From positions 1-33,097 of the forward strand of contig JAMFSL010000153.1 in assembly GCA_026225275.1 (NCBI GenBank): 33,097 bases of DNA, written 5' to 3'. The stretch comes from Puia dinghuensis (GTDB lineage Bacteria > Bacteroidota > Bacteroidia > Chitinophagales > Chitinophagaceae). The notes below the pieces were generated by a model that saw nothing but the letters and a program-made list of their open reading frames with translations, had not been told where the DNA came from and did no database searches. Both the position numbers and the translations under genes were made by a program. This document shows positions 8,554 through 17,072 of this stretch, piece by piece; the stretch's first letter is position 1; each line of letters opens with the position of its first letter.

Positions 8554-10596
8554 CTGTTGGCCTTGTTCTGCTGCCAGGGCAAAGCGGGTGAACCAGCCGT
8601 CTTTCTCCAGCAAGGCTTTGGGACTTCCTTGTTCGAGTACATTGCCTTCGGATAGCACAATGACATGGTCGGCATCCCGAACCATCGAGTAGCGATGAGC
8701 GATAATGATTACCGTTGTCGACCGGCGTACGCTGCCGATAGTCTTTTTTACTTCTTCCTCCGTGGCATAGTCGAGGTTGGCCGTGGCCTCATCCAATACC
8801 ATGATCCGGGTATGGGCAACCAGCATCCTGGCAATCTGAATGCGCTGTCTCTCTCCGACGGACAAACCCATCCCGCTTTCGCCAACGGGTGTCTCCAGTC
8901 CCTGCGGCAGCCGTTGCAGGGTAGAATGCATACCTGCGGCCATGGCAGCCTGCAAGACTTCTTCATCGGTAGCCGAAGGATTTTTGTACCGAATATTATC
9001 GGCCAGGGTACCGCGGAACAAGGCGCCATCGGTAGCGACCACCCCGATCTGGGACCTGATAGAGGAGGCATCGAGTTCATGCAGGTCCTGGCCATCGATA
9101 AGGATCTGGCCACCTGTCGGTTCGTATAATTTCATCAACAGATCGATGGCGGTGGTCTTGCCTGCCCCGGAACTGCCGATCAGGGCGGTTGCACAACCCG
9201 GAGCCAACGTGAAGGACACTCCCTTCAGCACCTCCCGGTCGTCCGTATAGCTAAACCGTACGTCTTTGAATTCTATCTTACCCTCGGTGATCCTGAGTTC
9301 ATGACCTTTTCTTTCTTCTGCACCACTATCCAGCAGCCGAAAAGCTCGGGCGATCGAGGCGACATTCTGCTGCAATTCCACCCAGAGGCTGGCCAGCGCA
9401 TCTATAGGCCCATAGAGGCGATCGAGATAAGCGACGAACATGACCACGTCACCGGGTGTCAGCCTGTTTTCGAGGGTCAGGTATCCGCCATAGCCAAATA
9501 CCAGTGCCGTGGACAGGTGGGAAAGCATGGTTTCCCAAAAAACATATTTATTGGATAGCTGCGCCCTTTTGATGTAATCTTTATAGGCATCACCGGCGAC
9601 GGACTTCAGCTCATTGACTTCCCTGTCTTCCGATCCCGAGAGTTTCACCGTCTTGATACCGGTCAATCCATCCTGTATCCGGGAAGAGACTTCTTCCCAG
9701 CGGGAATAATAGTCGGAGAGGCCGGACTCCAGTTTTTTGGCCGAACGCCAGGCAATCAGCACATAGACCGGGATAGTGATCAGGGCGACGGCGGTAAGGG
9801 CGACGTTTTGCCAGAACATAATGGCCAGGATACCCATCAGGCTGATCAACTCGGGAAGGATCTGCTGGGAGAATCCATTGACAATGCCCGTGACTTCTTC
9901 AGACTGGTCGATCTGCTTGGCGATAGCGGCACTGGGCCTTTTACTGAAAAAAGAAAGAGGAAGACGCAGGACATGCGCGAAGGTGCCCTGGATGAAACGC
10001 TGTTCGATCAGGCACGAGAGCCGGGTATTGGTATTTTCTGCCAGGCGCCATAGCAATGTAGCGACGAGGTTGATCACGAATAGCCAGACGACGGCCCACA
10101 GCAGGGTATCCAACGCCTGCCGGGGTGAACGGGCGGCGACATGGCCCTGGGAATGGGCCTCCGGCGGGATGACAGTAGTAATGGCGGCTGGCGACAGCCG
10201 GCTGGTGATGTGCGGCGTATCGGGTGGAGTGACGCGACGGGTATGCCGCCGGGCCGGACGATTGTGTTTGGCTTCCGCTGAATCGGAGGTTTTTCCTCGC
10301 GCTGAATCCGGAATTGTTATTGCAGCGGTCGAATCCGGTACTTCCGACCGGATCATCGACTGGACACTGTCTACTTCTGCCGGATCAAGGCCGAGATCTT
10401 TTTGTGCATTCAGCCTTGCCTGCCGCACGAATAATCCGGCTACATCATTGATGGCCTCGCGATAGATCAGCGGTTCTACCAGACTGGCGCCGGTGCTGAG
10501 CAATCCCAGCGTGACCACCCACAGGAACTTTTTACGGTAGGGGACAATCAACCGGAAAATATTTTCCCAGACAGTCTTTTTCATCGTTTTTTTCAT
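8479..10596 (-). CDS. ABC exporter, fused permease and ATPase, with long loop and acidic tail
   Basis: A half-transporter of the MsbA/LmrA type: a six-helix exporter domain followed by one ATPase, expected to work as a dimer in the inner membrane. I chose the ATG at 10596 (MKKTMKKTVWENIF), giving 705 aa; an open extension upstream lacks family-like sequence. The ATPase has Walker A (GSSGAGKTT), signature (LSVGERQRIQIAR), Walker B (IMVLDEATANLD) and the switch His (IIIAHR). Two oddities stand out. About 130 mostly hydrophilic residues, rich in Ser, Thr, Arg and His, lie between helix 1 and helix 2, where exporters normally have a short periplasmic loop. The last 23 residues or so are mostly glutamate. 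The substrate is unknown. The downstream S41 gene follows after 62 bp. Confidence 0.93.
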   Translation of the reverse strand: MKKTMKKTVWENIFRLIVPYRKKFLWVVTLGLLSTGASLVEPLIYREAINDVAGLFVRQARLNAQKDLGLDPAEVDSVQSMIRSEVPDSTAAITIPDSARGKTSDSAEAKHNRPARRHTRRVTPPDTPHITSRLSPAAITTVIPPEAHSQGHVAARSPRQALDTLLWAVVWLFVINLVATLLWRLAENTNTRLSCLIEQRFIQGTFAHVLRLPLSFFSKRPSAAIAKQIDQSEEVTGIVNGFSQQILPELISLMGILAIMFWQNVALTAVALITIPVYVLIAWRSAKKLESGLSDYYSRWEEVSSRIQDGLTGIKTVKLSGSEDREVNELKSVAGDAYKDYIKRAQLSNKYVFWETMLSHLSTALVFGYGGYLTLENRLTPGDVVMFVAYLDRLYGPIDALASLWVELQQNVASIARAFRLLDSGAEERKGHELRITEGKIEFKDVRFSYTDDREVLKGVSFTLAPGCATALIGSSGAGKTTAIDLLMKLYEPTGGQILIDGQDLHELDASSIRSQIGVVATDGALFRGTLADNIRYKNPSATDEEVLQAAMAAGMHSTLQRLPQGLETPVGESGMGLSVGERQRIQIARMLVAHTRIMVLDEATANLDYATEEEVKKTIGSVRRSTTVIIIAHRYSMVRDADHVIVLSEGNVLEQGSPKALLEKDGWFTRFALAAEQGQQVEEEEEEEEEQEDEGEEGEGEEEE

Positions 10597-10648
10597 GGTT
10601 GCATATAACGCCAGGCGGTTGCATTCAACCGCAAGTTCGGGAAATTTA

Positions 10649-10680
10649 TTTGGCCCCCGGGACAAATAAAATTACATTCG
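10649..10680 (+). promoter_or_regulatory. Predicted Bacteroidota promoter for the sugar isomerase-like gene
   Basis: TTTG at 10649-10652 and TACATTCG at 10673-10680 are separated by 20 bases, matching the TTTG / TAnnTTTG architecture with one variant base. The start codon lies 47 bases further on. CATCCGTTAGTTTT at 10689-10702, in the predicted leader, also occurs before the thiolase gene. Confidence 0.55.
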
Positions 10681-10727
10681 TTGGGAAGCATCCGTTAGTT
10701 TTTCCGATCATTAAATTCGATCAGCCC

Positions 10728-11666
10728 ATGTCTTATTCCCGCCGAACATTCCTGAAGAACGGTGCGCTGGCCGTTGCCGCCGCCGGAATCCTGCCCGCAG
10801 AGTCATTTGCCGTTTTTAAAAAGAAAGCAATAGTAGGACTGCAACTCTATACGGTTCGCGATGCTATGAAAAGCGATCCCTCGGGTACGCTTAAAAAAGT
10901 AGCTGACATGGGTTATCGCTATGTCGAGCATGCCAATTATATCGACCATAAATTTTACGGTTATGCACCAAAGGATTTTAAGTCGCTGCTGGATAGCCTT
11001 CAGCTGAAAATGCTGAGCGGGCACGTGCGGTTCGGCCCCGGTGACTGGGATGAGGGGAAGAAGGATTTTTCGGATTCCTGGCGGCAAACGGTCGAAGATG
11101 CCGCTATCGTCGGTCAGCAATATGTGATCAGCCCCTGGCTGGATGAGACCTGGCGGCAGAACTACGACCAGGTGTTGGGATATATGGATGTCTTCAACAA
11201 GAACGGCCGGCTTTGTCAGCAGCATGGCATGAAATTCGGCTATCACAATCATGATTTCGAATTCAGCACCGTACTGGGCAATAAAAAATTGTACGATATT
11301 ATCTTACAGCATACCGACCCTGCGCTGGTCATGCAGCAGCTCGATATCGGTAATCTTTACAATGGCGGCGCCGTCGCTGCCGGTATTGTCCTTCAATATC
11401 CCGGCAGGTTCGAGTCCATGCATGTGAAGGATGAGATTGTTGCAGCGAATCAAACGTCGAATCCAATGTCTCAGCCCGGGAAGGAAAAATATGAGAGCAC
11501 CATCTTAGGCCAGGGGATCGTCAATACCCGCCAGGTTTGCGACCTGGGCAGGAAATCCGGTGGTACGCATTATTATATTATTGAACAGGAAGCTTATCAG
11601 GGCAAGGATCCGCTGGACTCTTCAAAGGCCGATCTCGATATCATAAAGGGCTGGGGTTACCGATAG
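10728..11666 (+). CDS. Tat-exported TIM-barrel sugar isomerase/epimerase-like protein
   Basis: Member of the xylose isomerase-like TIM-barrel superfamily (PF01261), 312 aa. The start at 10728 places a twin-arginine signal at the very N-terminus (MSYSRRTFLKNGALAVAAAG, cleavage likely after AESFA), so the protein acts outside the cytoplasm. The barrel begins with VGLQLYTVRDAM. It has GYRYVEHANY, MKFGYHNHDFEF, MQQLDIGNLY and SMHVKDE, where the Glu, His and Asp residues of this family bind a divalent metal. An exported enzyme of this fold is unlikely to act on phosphorylated sugars. With the nearby GMC dehydrogenase and GH3 glucosidase genes, a role on oxidised (3-keto) glycosides is plausible but inferred. 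It diverges from the ABC gene and overlaps the GH3 gene by 10 bp at the 3' ends. Confidence 0.9.
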   Translation: MSYSRRTFLKNGALAVAAAGILPAESFAVFKKKAIVGLQLYTVRDAMKSDPSGTLKKVADMGYRYVEHANYIDHKFYGYAPKDFKSLLDSLQLKMLSGHVRFGPGDWDEGKKDFSDSWRQTVEDAAIVGQQYVISPWLDETWRQNYDQVLGYMDVFNKNGRLCQQHGMKFGYHNHDFEFSTVLGNKKLYDIILQHTDPALVMQQLDIGNLYNGGAVAAGIVLQYPGRFESMHVKDEIVAANQTSNPMSQPGKEKYESTILGQGIVNTRQVCDLGRKSGGTHYYIIEQEAYQGKDPLDSSKADLDIIKGWGYR

Positions 11667-13891
11667 GTAAAGACGGCTGTTTTATCCCCGATCATCACAT
11701 CGAAATCTCCGGGCTCTGTCACCGTATGTAGCTGGGCGTTGACGAACGCGATGTCATTCTTGTCCAGTGTAAAGCTCACCGTCTGCGACTGGCCGGCCTT
11801 CAGGAATATTTTTTTGAACGCTCTCAGCCGCTTCATGTTGGGGGTAATGCTGGCATAATGCTCGTGTGTGTATAGTTCCACCGTATGCCGGCCATCACGG
11901 TTGCCGGCATTTTTAATCGTGACCCGGATTGTCAGCTTTCCGGCGGCATCGAGTTTGTCGGAGCTGAGCTGGAGGTCGCTGTAATCGAACCGGGTATAGC
12001 TCAATCCCCAGCCGAAAGGGAAGAGGGGATCGTATCCTCCGCCAGAATTATCGTTAAAGACTTCACGAATATCTTCCGTCGGTTTCCGGTCGTAGAGTAC
12101 CATTTCGCCCATGCTGCGTGGATAGCTGAAAGGCAGCCTGCCATCGGGATTGTAGTCCCCCAGAAGGATATCGCTGATGGCCTCCGCTGTTTTTCGACCA
12201 CTCCAGTAAGCCATGACGATCGCTTTCATGGAAGGGGCGATACCGGTGATGAAGCGTGGCCTGCCTTCCGTCAGCACCAGGATGACGGGTTTGCCCGTTG
12301 CGGCTGCAGCGCGCGCCAATGCCACCTGTTGATCGGGCAGGGCAAGATCCCTGATATTCCCGGGGCTTTCCGCGTAGGCATTCTCACCGAGGCAAAGGAC
12401 GATGGCATCTACTCCCGCGGCAGCGGCCTTCAGAGTGGTTGTATCATAGTTGTCCCGGCTGTCGAATCCCGGCGTCGCCGTGGTCAGCACATTTGCAGCT
12501 CCCAGTTTGTCACGCAGCGCATCGAAAATAGTCTTGCTGCCTGCGGGATACCAGCGCTCATCATTTCCCTGCCAGGTATAGCTCCAGCAGCCATTCAGCG
12601 CACTGATGCTGCGGGCCGACGGGCCTGCCACCAATACCTTTGCGCTGGAAGTGAAAGGCAGTACGCCGTCGTCATTTTTCAGCAGCGTAATAGCTTCATG
12701 TGCCGCCTGTAAGGCCAGGGTCTGGTATTCCGGGCGGCCGAAGTTAGCGGCAGCGGCGTCTTCCGGGTAGGGATTGTCGAAAAGCCCCAGCCTGGCTTTC
12801 AGGATCAGGATCCGCCTGACGGCCTCATCGATACGGCTCATCGGGACTTCACCCTTTTTTACGGCCTCCTTCAGCAGGGTGAAGAAAGAAAAGTCACTGG
12901 GCACCATACTCATGTCGACGCCTGCATTGACCGCCAGGACCACAGCGGCCCGGGGCGTTGCGGCCACATTATGACGGGTATGCAGCCGGATGATATCTTC
13001 CCAATCCGATACGACCACGCCCTGGAAACCCAATTCTTTGCGCAGTACGTCAGTCAGCAGGTATTTACTGGCGTGAACGGGCGTGCCATTGATTTCGGAA
13101 GAGTTGACCATCAGGGTAGATGCGCCTGCCTTCACCGCTGCCTGGAATTGCGGCAAATAATATTCACGCATCTCGATTTCCGGAAGGTAGATGGGGGTGC
13201 GGTCTTTGCCGGTCCGGGAGGCAGAATAGCCGAGATAATGCTTCATACAACTGGCGACCGCAGTAGGATTTTTCAAGCCGTCTTCTTCATAGGCCCTGAT
13301 GACGGCGGCCCCCATTGTTTTACCAATATAGACATCTTCCCCATAGGTCTCGGGAAACCGGGACCACAACGGCTGGCGGCCGCAATCCAGCACGGGAGCG
13401 TAATTCCAGCGAACCCCGGATGCCCGCAGTTCTTTTGCGGCCACTTTGGTCACTGCGGCAGCCAGTTCAGGATCACGGGTGGCGGCCATCGCGATGTTTT
13501 GAGGGAATAAGGTAGCGTCCAACGTATAGGTCTGACCATGGATGCCGTCGAGTCCATAGATAATTGGAATTTTCAGCCGGGTCTTGCGGGCCTCGTCCTG
13601 GATCAGTGTTTGGACCTTACGCCATTGGTCCACTGTCAGCGCATGATTGGTAACATTCAGAATGGAACCGACCTTATAATCCTGAATGGCTTTGGTCAGC
13701 GCTGCGGGATCCAGCACGCCATCTTCCGGCGCTCCCACTACTCCCAGGGTCACCTGGGTCATCTGGCCGATCTTTTCGTCCAGCGTCATTTGTCGTAAGA
13801 GTGTTTCGGCTTTTTGCCGGTCGGCCGGACTCTGAGCAGCAACGAAAAAAGTCAGCGCGATGGCAGGCAATAGGAAGGCAAGCTTTTTCAT
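11657..13891 (-). CDS. Glycoside hydrolase family 3 beta-glucosidase (BglX-like)
   Basis: Exported beta-glycosidase of 744 aa, starting at the ATG at 13891 (MKKLAFLLPAIALTFFVAAQ), which gives a clean signal peptide. The N-terminal barrel has IPIIYGLDGIHG, ASCMKHYLGY and VVVSDWEDI, where Asp296 is the expected nucleophile. The second domain has the acidic loop GENAYAESPGNIRDL, likely home of the acid/base Glu. A C-terminal fibronectin III-like domain follows (RVTIKNAGNRDG to AGQSQTVSFTL), as in BglX-type enzymes. It probably hydrolyses beta-linked gluco-oligosaccharides or glycosides in the periplasm. The stop codon lies inside the 3' end of the convergent sugar isomerase-like gene. Confidence 0.95.
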   Translation of the reverse strand: MKKLAFLLPAIALTFFVAAQSPADRQKAETLLRQMTLDEKIGQMTQVTLGVVGAPEDGVLDPAALTKAIQDYKVGSILNVTNHALTVDQWRKVQTLIQDEARKTRLKIPIIYGLDGIHGQTYTLDATLFPQNIAMAATRDPELAAAVTKVAAKELRASGVRWNYAPVLDCGRQPLWSRFPETYGEDVYIGKTMGAAVIRAYEEDGLKNPTAVASCMKHYLGYSASRTGKDRTPIYLPEIEMREYYLPQFQAAVKAGASTLMVNSSEINGTPVHASKYLLTDVLRKELGFQGVVVSDWEDIIRLHTRHNVAATPRAAVVLAVNAGVDMSMVPSDFSFFTLLKEAVKKGEVPMSRIDEAVRRILILKARLGLFDNPYPEDAAAANFGRPEYQTLALQAAHEAITLLKNDDGVLPFTSSAKVLVAGPSARSISALNGCWSYTWQGNDERWYPAGSKTIFDALRDKLGAANVLTTATPGFDSRDNYDTTTLKAAAAGVDAIVLCLGENAYAESPGNIRDLALPDQQVALARAAAATGKPVILVLTEGRPRFITGIAPSMKAIVMAYWSGRKTAEAISDILLGDYNPDGRLPFSYPRSMGEMVLYDRKPTEDIREVFNDNSGGGYDPLFPFGWGLSYTRFDYSDLQLSSDKLDAAGKLTIRVTIKNAGNRDGRHTVELYTHEHYASITPNMKRLRAFKKIFLKAGQSQTVSFTLDKNDIAFVNAQLHTVTEPGDFDVMIGDKTAVFTYR

Positions 13892-14064
13892 ACCGGAGTT
13901 TGAAGCGTTAAAATTAAAGATAAGCGCTTTCATCCAGACATGAACTTTTGTCCCTTCCTGGTATTAATTTATCAAAATGGTCGCCTCGGTCGCTTCCGGG
14001 AAGACTTTGGTGGAAGGAGAGGAGGGCACCCTGATGATGCATTAATGCCGAATGTTTTGGCGCC

Positions 14065-14538
14065 TTAATCCAGCCCCTTAATGGCTTTCAGGAAATCGTA
14101 TTGGAGATCTTCGTGCATAGCGGAGATGATAGTCCTGATCTTTTTCAGCTGTTGCCGGTAAAGATTCATGAGTACCGGACTATCCTCAATGGGAATGCGG
14201 GAGTCACGGATCTTCCTGCAGAAGTAGGTCAGCAGCTCGGCTTCGGCCTGCGGCGATGCGGTATAGCGGATTTGTTTGGCGGTCGTCCGCAGCACTTTCC
14301 GCAGGCTTTTTTTCGTGAGATAAAGGTTCGGCTTGGGCAAGCCTGTGAACTCCCCGTCTATTTCTTTTTTGACATTGTCGATATAGGCCGCTTCGTCCTC
14401 AGATTCGAAGAGGAGGTAAGTCAGTAGTTCCTTGTTGTCCTTTTTGAATTTTGCCAATCTGAGACAGAGTTCAGAAAGACGGGAAGGAGAAAGGGACTTG
14501 AGTTCCTGCTTGATCTCCTGGATGCTGGCTGATTTCAA
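14065..14538 (-). CDS. Conserved hypothetical protein with non-ATG start
   Basis: A charged helical protein of about 157 aa without signal peptide or membrane segment. The frame has no ATG before the Met in SPVLMNLYR, so initiation must be at another codon. I chose the TTG at 14538-14536, which gives an N-terminus continuous with the helical domain (SASIQEIKQELKSLSPSRLSELCLRLAKFKKDNKELLTYLLF). An alternative TTG at 14592 would add 18 residues. The sequence resembles, from memory, uncharacterised cytoplasmic proteins common in this phylum; no function is known to me. It stands alone between the GH3 and thiolase genes. Confidence 0.75.
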   Translation of the reverse strand: MKSASIQEIKQELKSLSPSRLSELCLRLAKFKKDNKELLTYLLFESEDEAAYIDNVKKEIDGEFTGLPKPNLYLTKKSLRKVLRTTAKQIRYTASPQAEAELLTYFCRKIRDSRIPIEDSPVLMNLYRQQLKKIRTIISAMHEDLQYDFLKAIKGLD

Positions 14539-14663
14539 TTTTAGGTTGAATTGTTTTATATTTGTGGTGTAATAGTTCCTACAAAGAATCAATCGGCTAA
14601 GACAAAGATATTTTAAAAGATTTTTTTTTGCCCGACAACTTTTGTTGATCGGTCTTCTCTCTT

Positions 14664-14693
14664 ACTAACATCCGTTAGTTTTCGTTAACTTCG
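14664..14693 (+). promoter_or_regulatory. Predicted operator and -7 element of the thiolase gene
   Basis: ACTAAC (14664-14669) and GTTAGT (14674-14679) form a perfect inverted repeat with a four-base centre, the kind of symmetry bound by TetR-like regulators. It sits just upstream of TAACTTCG (14686-14693), a variant of the TAnnTTTG -7 element, 23 bases before the start codon. Symmetry and position are the only evidence. Confidence 0.45.
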
Positions 14694-14716
14694 CCCTCTA
14701 AATAATCAATGAAATC

Positions 14717-15910
14717 ATGAATAACGAAGTCGTTATCGTTGCTGCCGTGCGCACACCTATCGGAAGTTTTGGCGGATCGCTGAAAGACGTGTCTGCTACG
14801 CGGCTTGGTTCAATAGCCATCGAAGGAGCCTTGCGGAAGGCGGGCATACAGCCCTCACAGGTACAGGAAGTGCTGATGGGTTGTGTATTACAGGCCAACC
14901 TTGGACAGGCGCCGGCCCGGCAGGCTGCCAAAGGCGCCGGGTTGCCGGATGATGTCGTTTGCACGACTGTCAATAAAGTCTGCGCCAGCGGCATGAAGGC
15001 TGTTGTCCAGGCGGCACAAAGCATTATGCTGGGAGACGTGGATATTGCTATCGCCGGCGGAATGGAGAGTATGAGCAATGTACCTTACTATACGGCGCAG
15101 TTGCGTTGGGGAAATAAATATGGCCATACATCGCTGATAGACGGACTGGCAAAAGACGGGCTGACGGATGCTTATGATGGCAATGCGATGGGTAATGCCG
15201 CCGAGCTTTGTGCCACTACCTGCGGCATCAGCCGGGAGGAACAGGATGCTTTTGCTATCGCCAGTTACCGGCGTTCGCAGGCCGCCTGGGCTGCCGGGCA
15301 GTTTGCGGATGAAGTGCTCCCCGTGCCTATACCGCAACGGAAAGGTGATCCGCTGATGTTCGGCAAAGACGAAGAACCTTTCAACGTAAAATTTGAAAAG
15401 ATCCCCGAACTGAAACCTTCTTTCCGGCAGGACGGTACAGTAACGGCTGCCAACGCGTCCACTTTAAATGACGGTGCTGCTGCACTCGTGCTGATGAGCC
15501 GCAGGAAGGCGGAGGAGTTGGGACTCCAGCCGCTGGCTAAAATTCTGTCCTATGCTGATGCAGAGCAGGCCCCGGAATGGTTCACAACCACACCGGCTAT
15601 TGCTGTGCCGAAGGCAGTAGCCAAGGCCGGACTTAAGATGGAGGATATCGATTATTGGGAGGTGAATGAAGCCTTTTCCGTGGTAGGCATAGAGAATACG
15701 CGACGGATGAAATTAGACCCTGCCAAAGTGAATGTTCATGGCGGGGCTGTATCGATAGGCCATCCTCTGGGCGCCAGCGGCGCGCGTATCCTGGTGAGCC
15801 TGATACATGTGCTTCGGCAGCATAACGCCAGATATGGGGCGGCGGGTATTTGCAACGGCGGGGGAGGAGCTTCGGCTATTGTAATAGAGAGTTGGCAATC
15901 ATCCCATTAA
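14717..15910 (+). CDS. atoB: Acetyl-CoA C-acetyltransferase (thiolase)
   Basis: Condenses two acetyl-CoA to acetoacetyl-CoA or performs the reverse cleavage, in the cytoplasm. The 397-aa length matches biosynthetic-type thiolases. The catalytic residues are in place: Cys89 ([10 protein letters not shown]), His349 ([12 protein letters not shown]) and Cys379 ([10 protein letters not shown]), at almost the same numbering as the Zoogloea enzyme. [11 protein letters not shown] and NEAFSVV are also family motifs. It is a single gene with its own predicted operator and -7 element. No hydroxybutyryl-CoA or beta-oxidation partner lies next to it, so direction and pathway are open; ketone-body or fatty acid use, or isoprenoid supply, are possible. 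Confidence 0.96.
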   Translation: MNNEVVIVAAVRTPIGSFGGSLKDVSATRLGSIAIEGALRKAGIQPSQVQEVLMGCVLQANLGQAPARQAAKGAGLPDDVVCTTVNKVCASGMKAVVQAAQSIMLGDVDIAIAGGMESMSNVPYYTAQLRWGNKYGHTSLIDGLAKDGLTDAYDGNAMGNAAELCATTCGISREEQDAFAIASYRRSQAAWAAGQFADEVLPVPIPQRKGDPLMFGKDEEPFNVKFEKIPELKPSFRQDGTVTAANASTLNDGAAALVLMSRRKAEELGLQPLAKILSYADAEQAPEWFTTTPAIAVPKAVAKAGLKMEDIDYWEVNEAFSVVGIENTRRMKLDPAKVNVHGGAVSIGHPLGASGARILVSLIHVLRQHNARYGAAGICNGGGGASAIVIESWQSSH

Positions 15911-16002
15911 CGTTTGATTAACCGGTTTTTTTAATTCCATTTTAATTTTTAACACGCGGGAACGTTCTATATATCCGGATTCTATTTAAAACTTAAAATC
16001 TC

Positions 16003-16479
16003 ATGGACATGAAAATGCAAGCGAAGGCACAACGCCTTTTTTACATCTGCGCAGTATTATTCTGTAGTCTGTTTGGCGCCACCCGGGCCCAGGCCGGAAC
16101 GGGCAATGATCTGGGAGGTCATCCGTATTATCTTCATGCGTTGTCCGATCTTCGTGCGGCCCGCTGGATGATTCAGCATCGTCCCGGCAACTGGGTGCAG
16201 ACCCAGGATGAAATCGAAGCTGTCAACCGTATCGACAAAGCTATCGGTGAGATCAAAAAGGCTTCCATTGAAGACGGGAAGAACATCGAAGACCATGAAC
16301 CGGTCAGCGAAGTTCCGGACCACATGGGACGTCTGCACAAAGCGCTGGATTTTCTGCGGAAGGCACGTCAGGACATTAGTCATGATGAGGACAATGTATT
16401 TGCACAAGGATTACAGTCCCGGGCCTACGGGCATATTGACGGAGCCATCGGCGCCGTTAAAAGGGCCATTCATTCTTAA
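16003..16479 (+). CDS. Small secreted helical protein
   Basis: A 158-aa exported protein. A signal peptide covers about residues 1-32 (LFYICAVLFCSLFGATRAQA). The mature part begins GTGNDLGGHPYYLHALSDLRAARWMI and is helical, His- and Asp-rich, with two similar segments: EIEAVNRIDKAIGEIKKA and GHIDGAIGAVKRAI. I recall similar uncharacterised secreted proteins in several soil phyla, but know no function. Initiation could be at 16003 or at the second Met at 16009. It is followed by a strong terminator, so it is probably transcribed alone. Confidence 0.85.
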   Translation: MDMKMQAKAQRLFYICAVLFCSLFGATRAQAGTGNDLGGHPYYLHALSDLRAARWMIQHRPGNWVQTQDEIEAVNRIDKAIGEIKKASIEDGKNIEDHEPVSEVPDHMGRLHKALDFLRKARQDISHDEDNVFAQGLQSRAYGHIDGAIGAVKRAIHS

Positions 16480-16510
16480 TTGCATTTCGGTTTAGGAAAA
16501 AATTAAATGA

Positions 16511-16541
16511 GGGGCCGTCTGTTCAGACGGCCCCTTTTTTT
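16511..16541 (+). terminator. Strong intrinsic terminator
   Basis: GGGGCCGTCT (16511-16520) pairs perfectly with AGACGGCCCC (16525-16534) around a four-base loop, followed by seven T. It ends the small secreted protein gene and separates it from the convergent XRE gene. Confidence 0.92.
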
Positions 16542-16549
16542 ATTCGCGG

Positions 16550-16948
16550 CTATTGTTCACCATCTGTCGCGTCGGACCTGGCCGGCAGGCGGGCGTAGAT
16601 CTGTTGCATTTCCGACCGGATATCCTTGATTTCCTGCAGGACATAAGTCAGATTTTCCTCCTTCTCCCGGACGGCGGATAATTCAATGCCGCCGGAATGG
16701 TCATAGGGGCGTCCCATCCCTATCCTCGATTCAATATGATCCTCCGAGAGGTCCGTCTTCAGCAGTTTATCCACGGGAATATCAAAATAATTGCTAATAA
16801 TCAGCAGCTCGTTGAGGTTAGGTTCGCTGATCCCGTTCTCCCAATTACCAATCGTCGTCTGACCTTTTTGGATCAGCGATGCAATCTCCGACTGGGTTTT
16901 GGCGGTTTGCTTGCGAAGATGTCTGAGATTTTTTCCTAAAAAATGCAT
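16550..16948 (-). CDS. XRE-family helix-turn-helix regulator
   Basis: A 132-aa DNA-binding protein. Residues 4-62 form a Cro/C1-type helix-turn-helix domain (LGKNLRHLRKQTAKTQSEIA, then TTIGNWENGISEPNLNELLIISNYFDIPVDKLL). The C-terminal part (about 85-125) is highly charged and likely a coiled coil (REKEENLTYVLQEIKDIRSEMQQIYARL) for dimerisation. It is transcribed divergently from the nucleotidyltransferase-like/HEPN gene. The shared 133-bp intergenic region holds predicted promoters for both and a 14-bp palindrome overlapping its own -7 box, which suggests autoregulation and control of the neighbour. This pairing is inferred from layout. Confidence 0.92.
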   Translation of the reverse strand: MHFLGKNLRHLRKQTAKTQSEIASLIQKGQTTIGNWENGISEPNLNELLIISNYFDIPVDKLLKTDLSEDHIESRIGMGRPYDHSGGIELSAVREKEENLTYVLQEIKDIRSEMQQIYARLPARSDATDGEQ

Positions 16949-16987
16949 AGTTGTAAAATGGTCGCCAAAAATGTTAGTATCTTTTTT

Positions 16988-17016
16988 TTTGGGCCTTTAT
17001 CAATTTTGTAGATTTG
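16988..17016 (+). promoter_or_regulatory. Predicted promoter of the nucleotidyltransferase-like/HEPN gene
   Basis: TTTG at 16988-16991 and TAGATTTG at 17009-17016 are 17 bases apart; the second is a perfect TAnnTTTG. The start codon is 66 bases downstream, leaving the 14-bp palindrome at 17034-17047 in the predicted leader. Confidence 0.5.
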
Positions 17017-17033
17017 TTGAAAATTCATCCAAC

Positions 17034-17047
17034 ATATTTGCAAATAT
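17034..17047. promoter_or_regulatory. 14-bp palindrome, candidate XRE operator
   Basis: ATATTTGCAAATAT is a perfect palindrome between the XRE and HEPN genes. It overlaps the predicted -7 box of the XRE promoter and lies just downstream of the rightward -7 box, so one bound dimer could affect both genes. Confidence 0.5.
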
Positions 17048-17072
17048 AGCCAAATAACTTGCTAGGCTCAAA
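17041..17072 (-). promoter_or_regulatory. Predicted promoter of the XRE regulator gene
   Basis: On the minus strand TTTG (17072-17069) and TATATTTG (17048-17041) are separated by exactly 20 bases, a full match to the Bacteroidota promoter pattern. The XRE start codon is about 90 bases downstream. Confidence 0.6.

Noticed and set aside
10599-10727. Longer N-terminus for the TIM-barrel protein
   Set aside because: It would bury the twin-arginine signal inside the protein and cover the predicted promoter.
13977-14045. Small rightward frame after the GH3 gene start
   Set aside because: Only about 22 codons with no ribosome-binding or family evidence.
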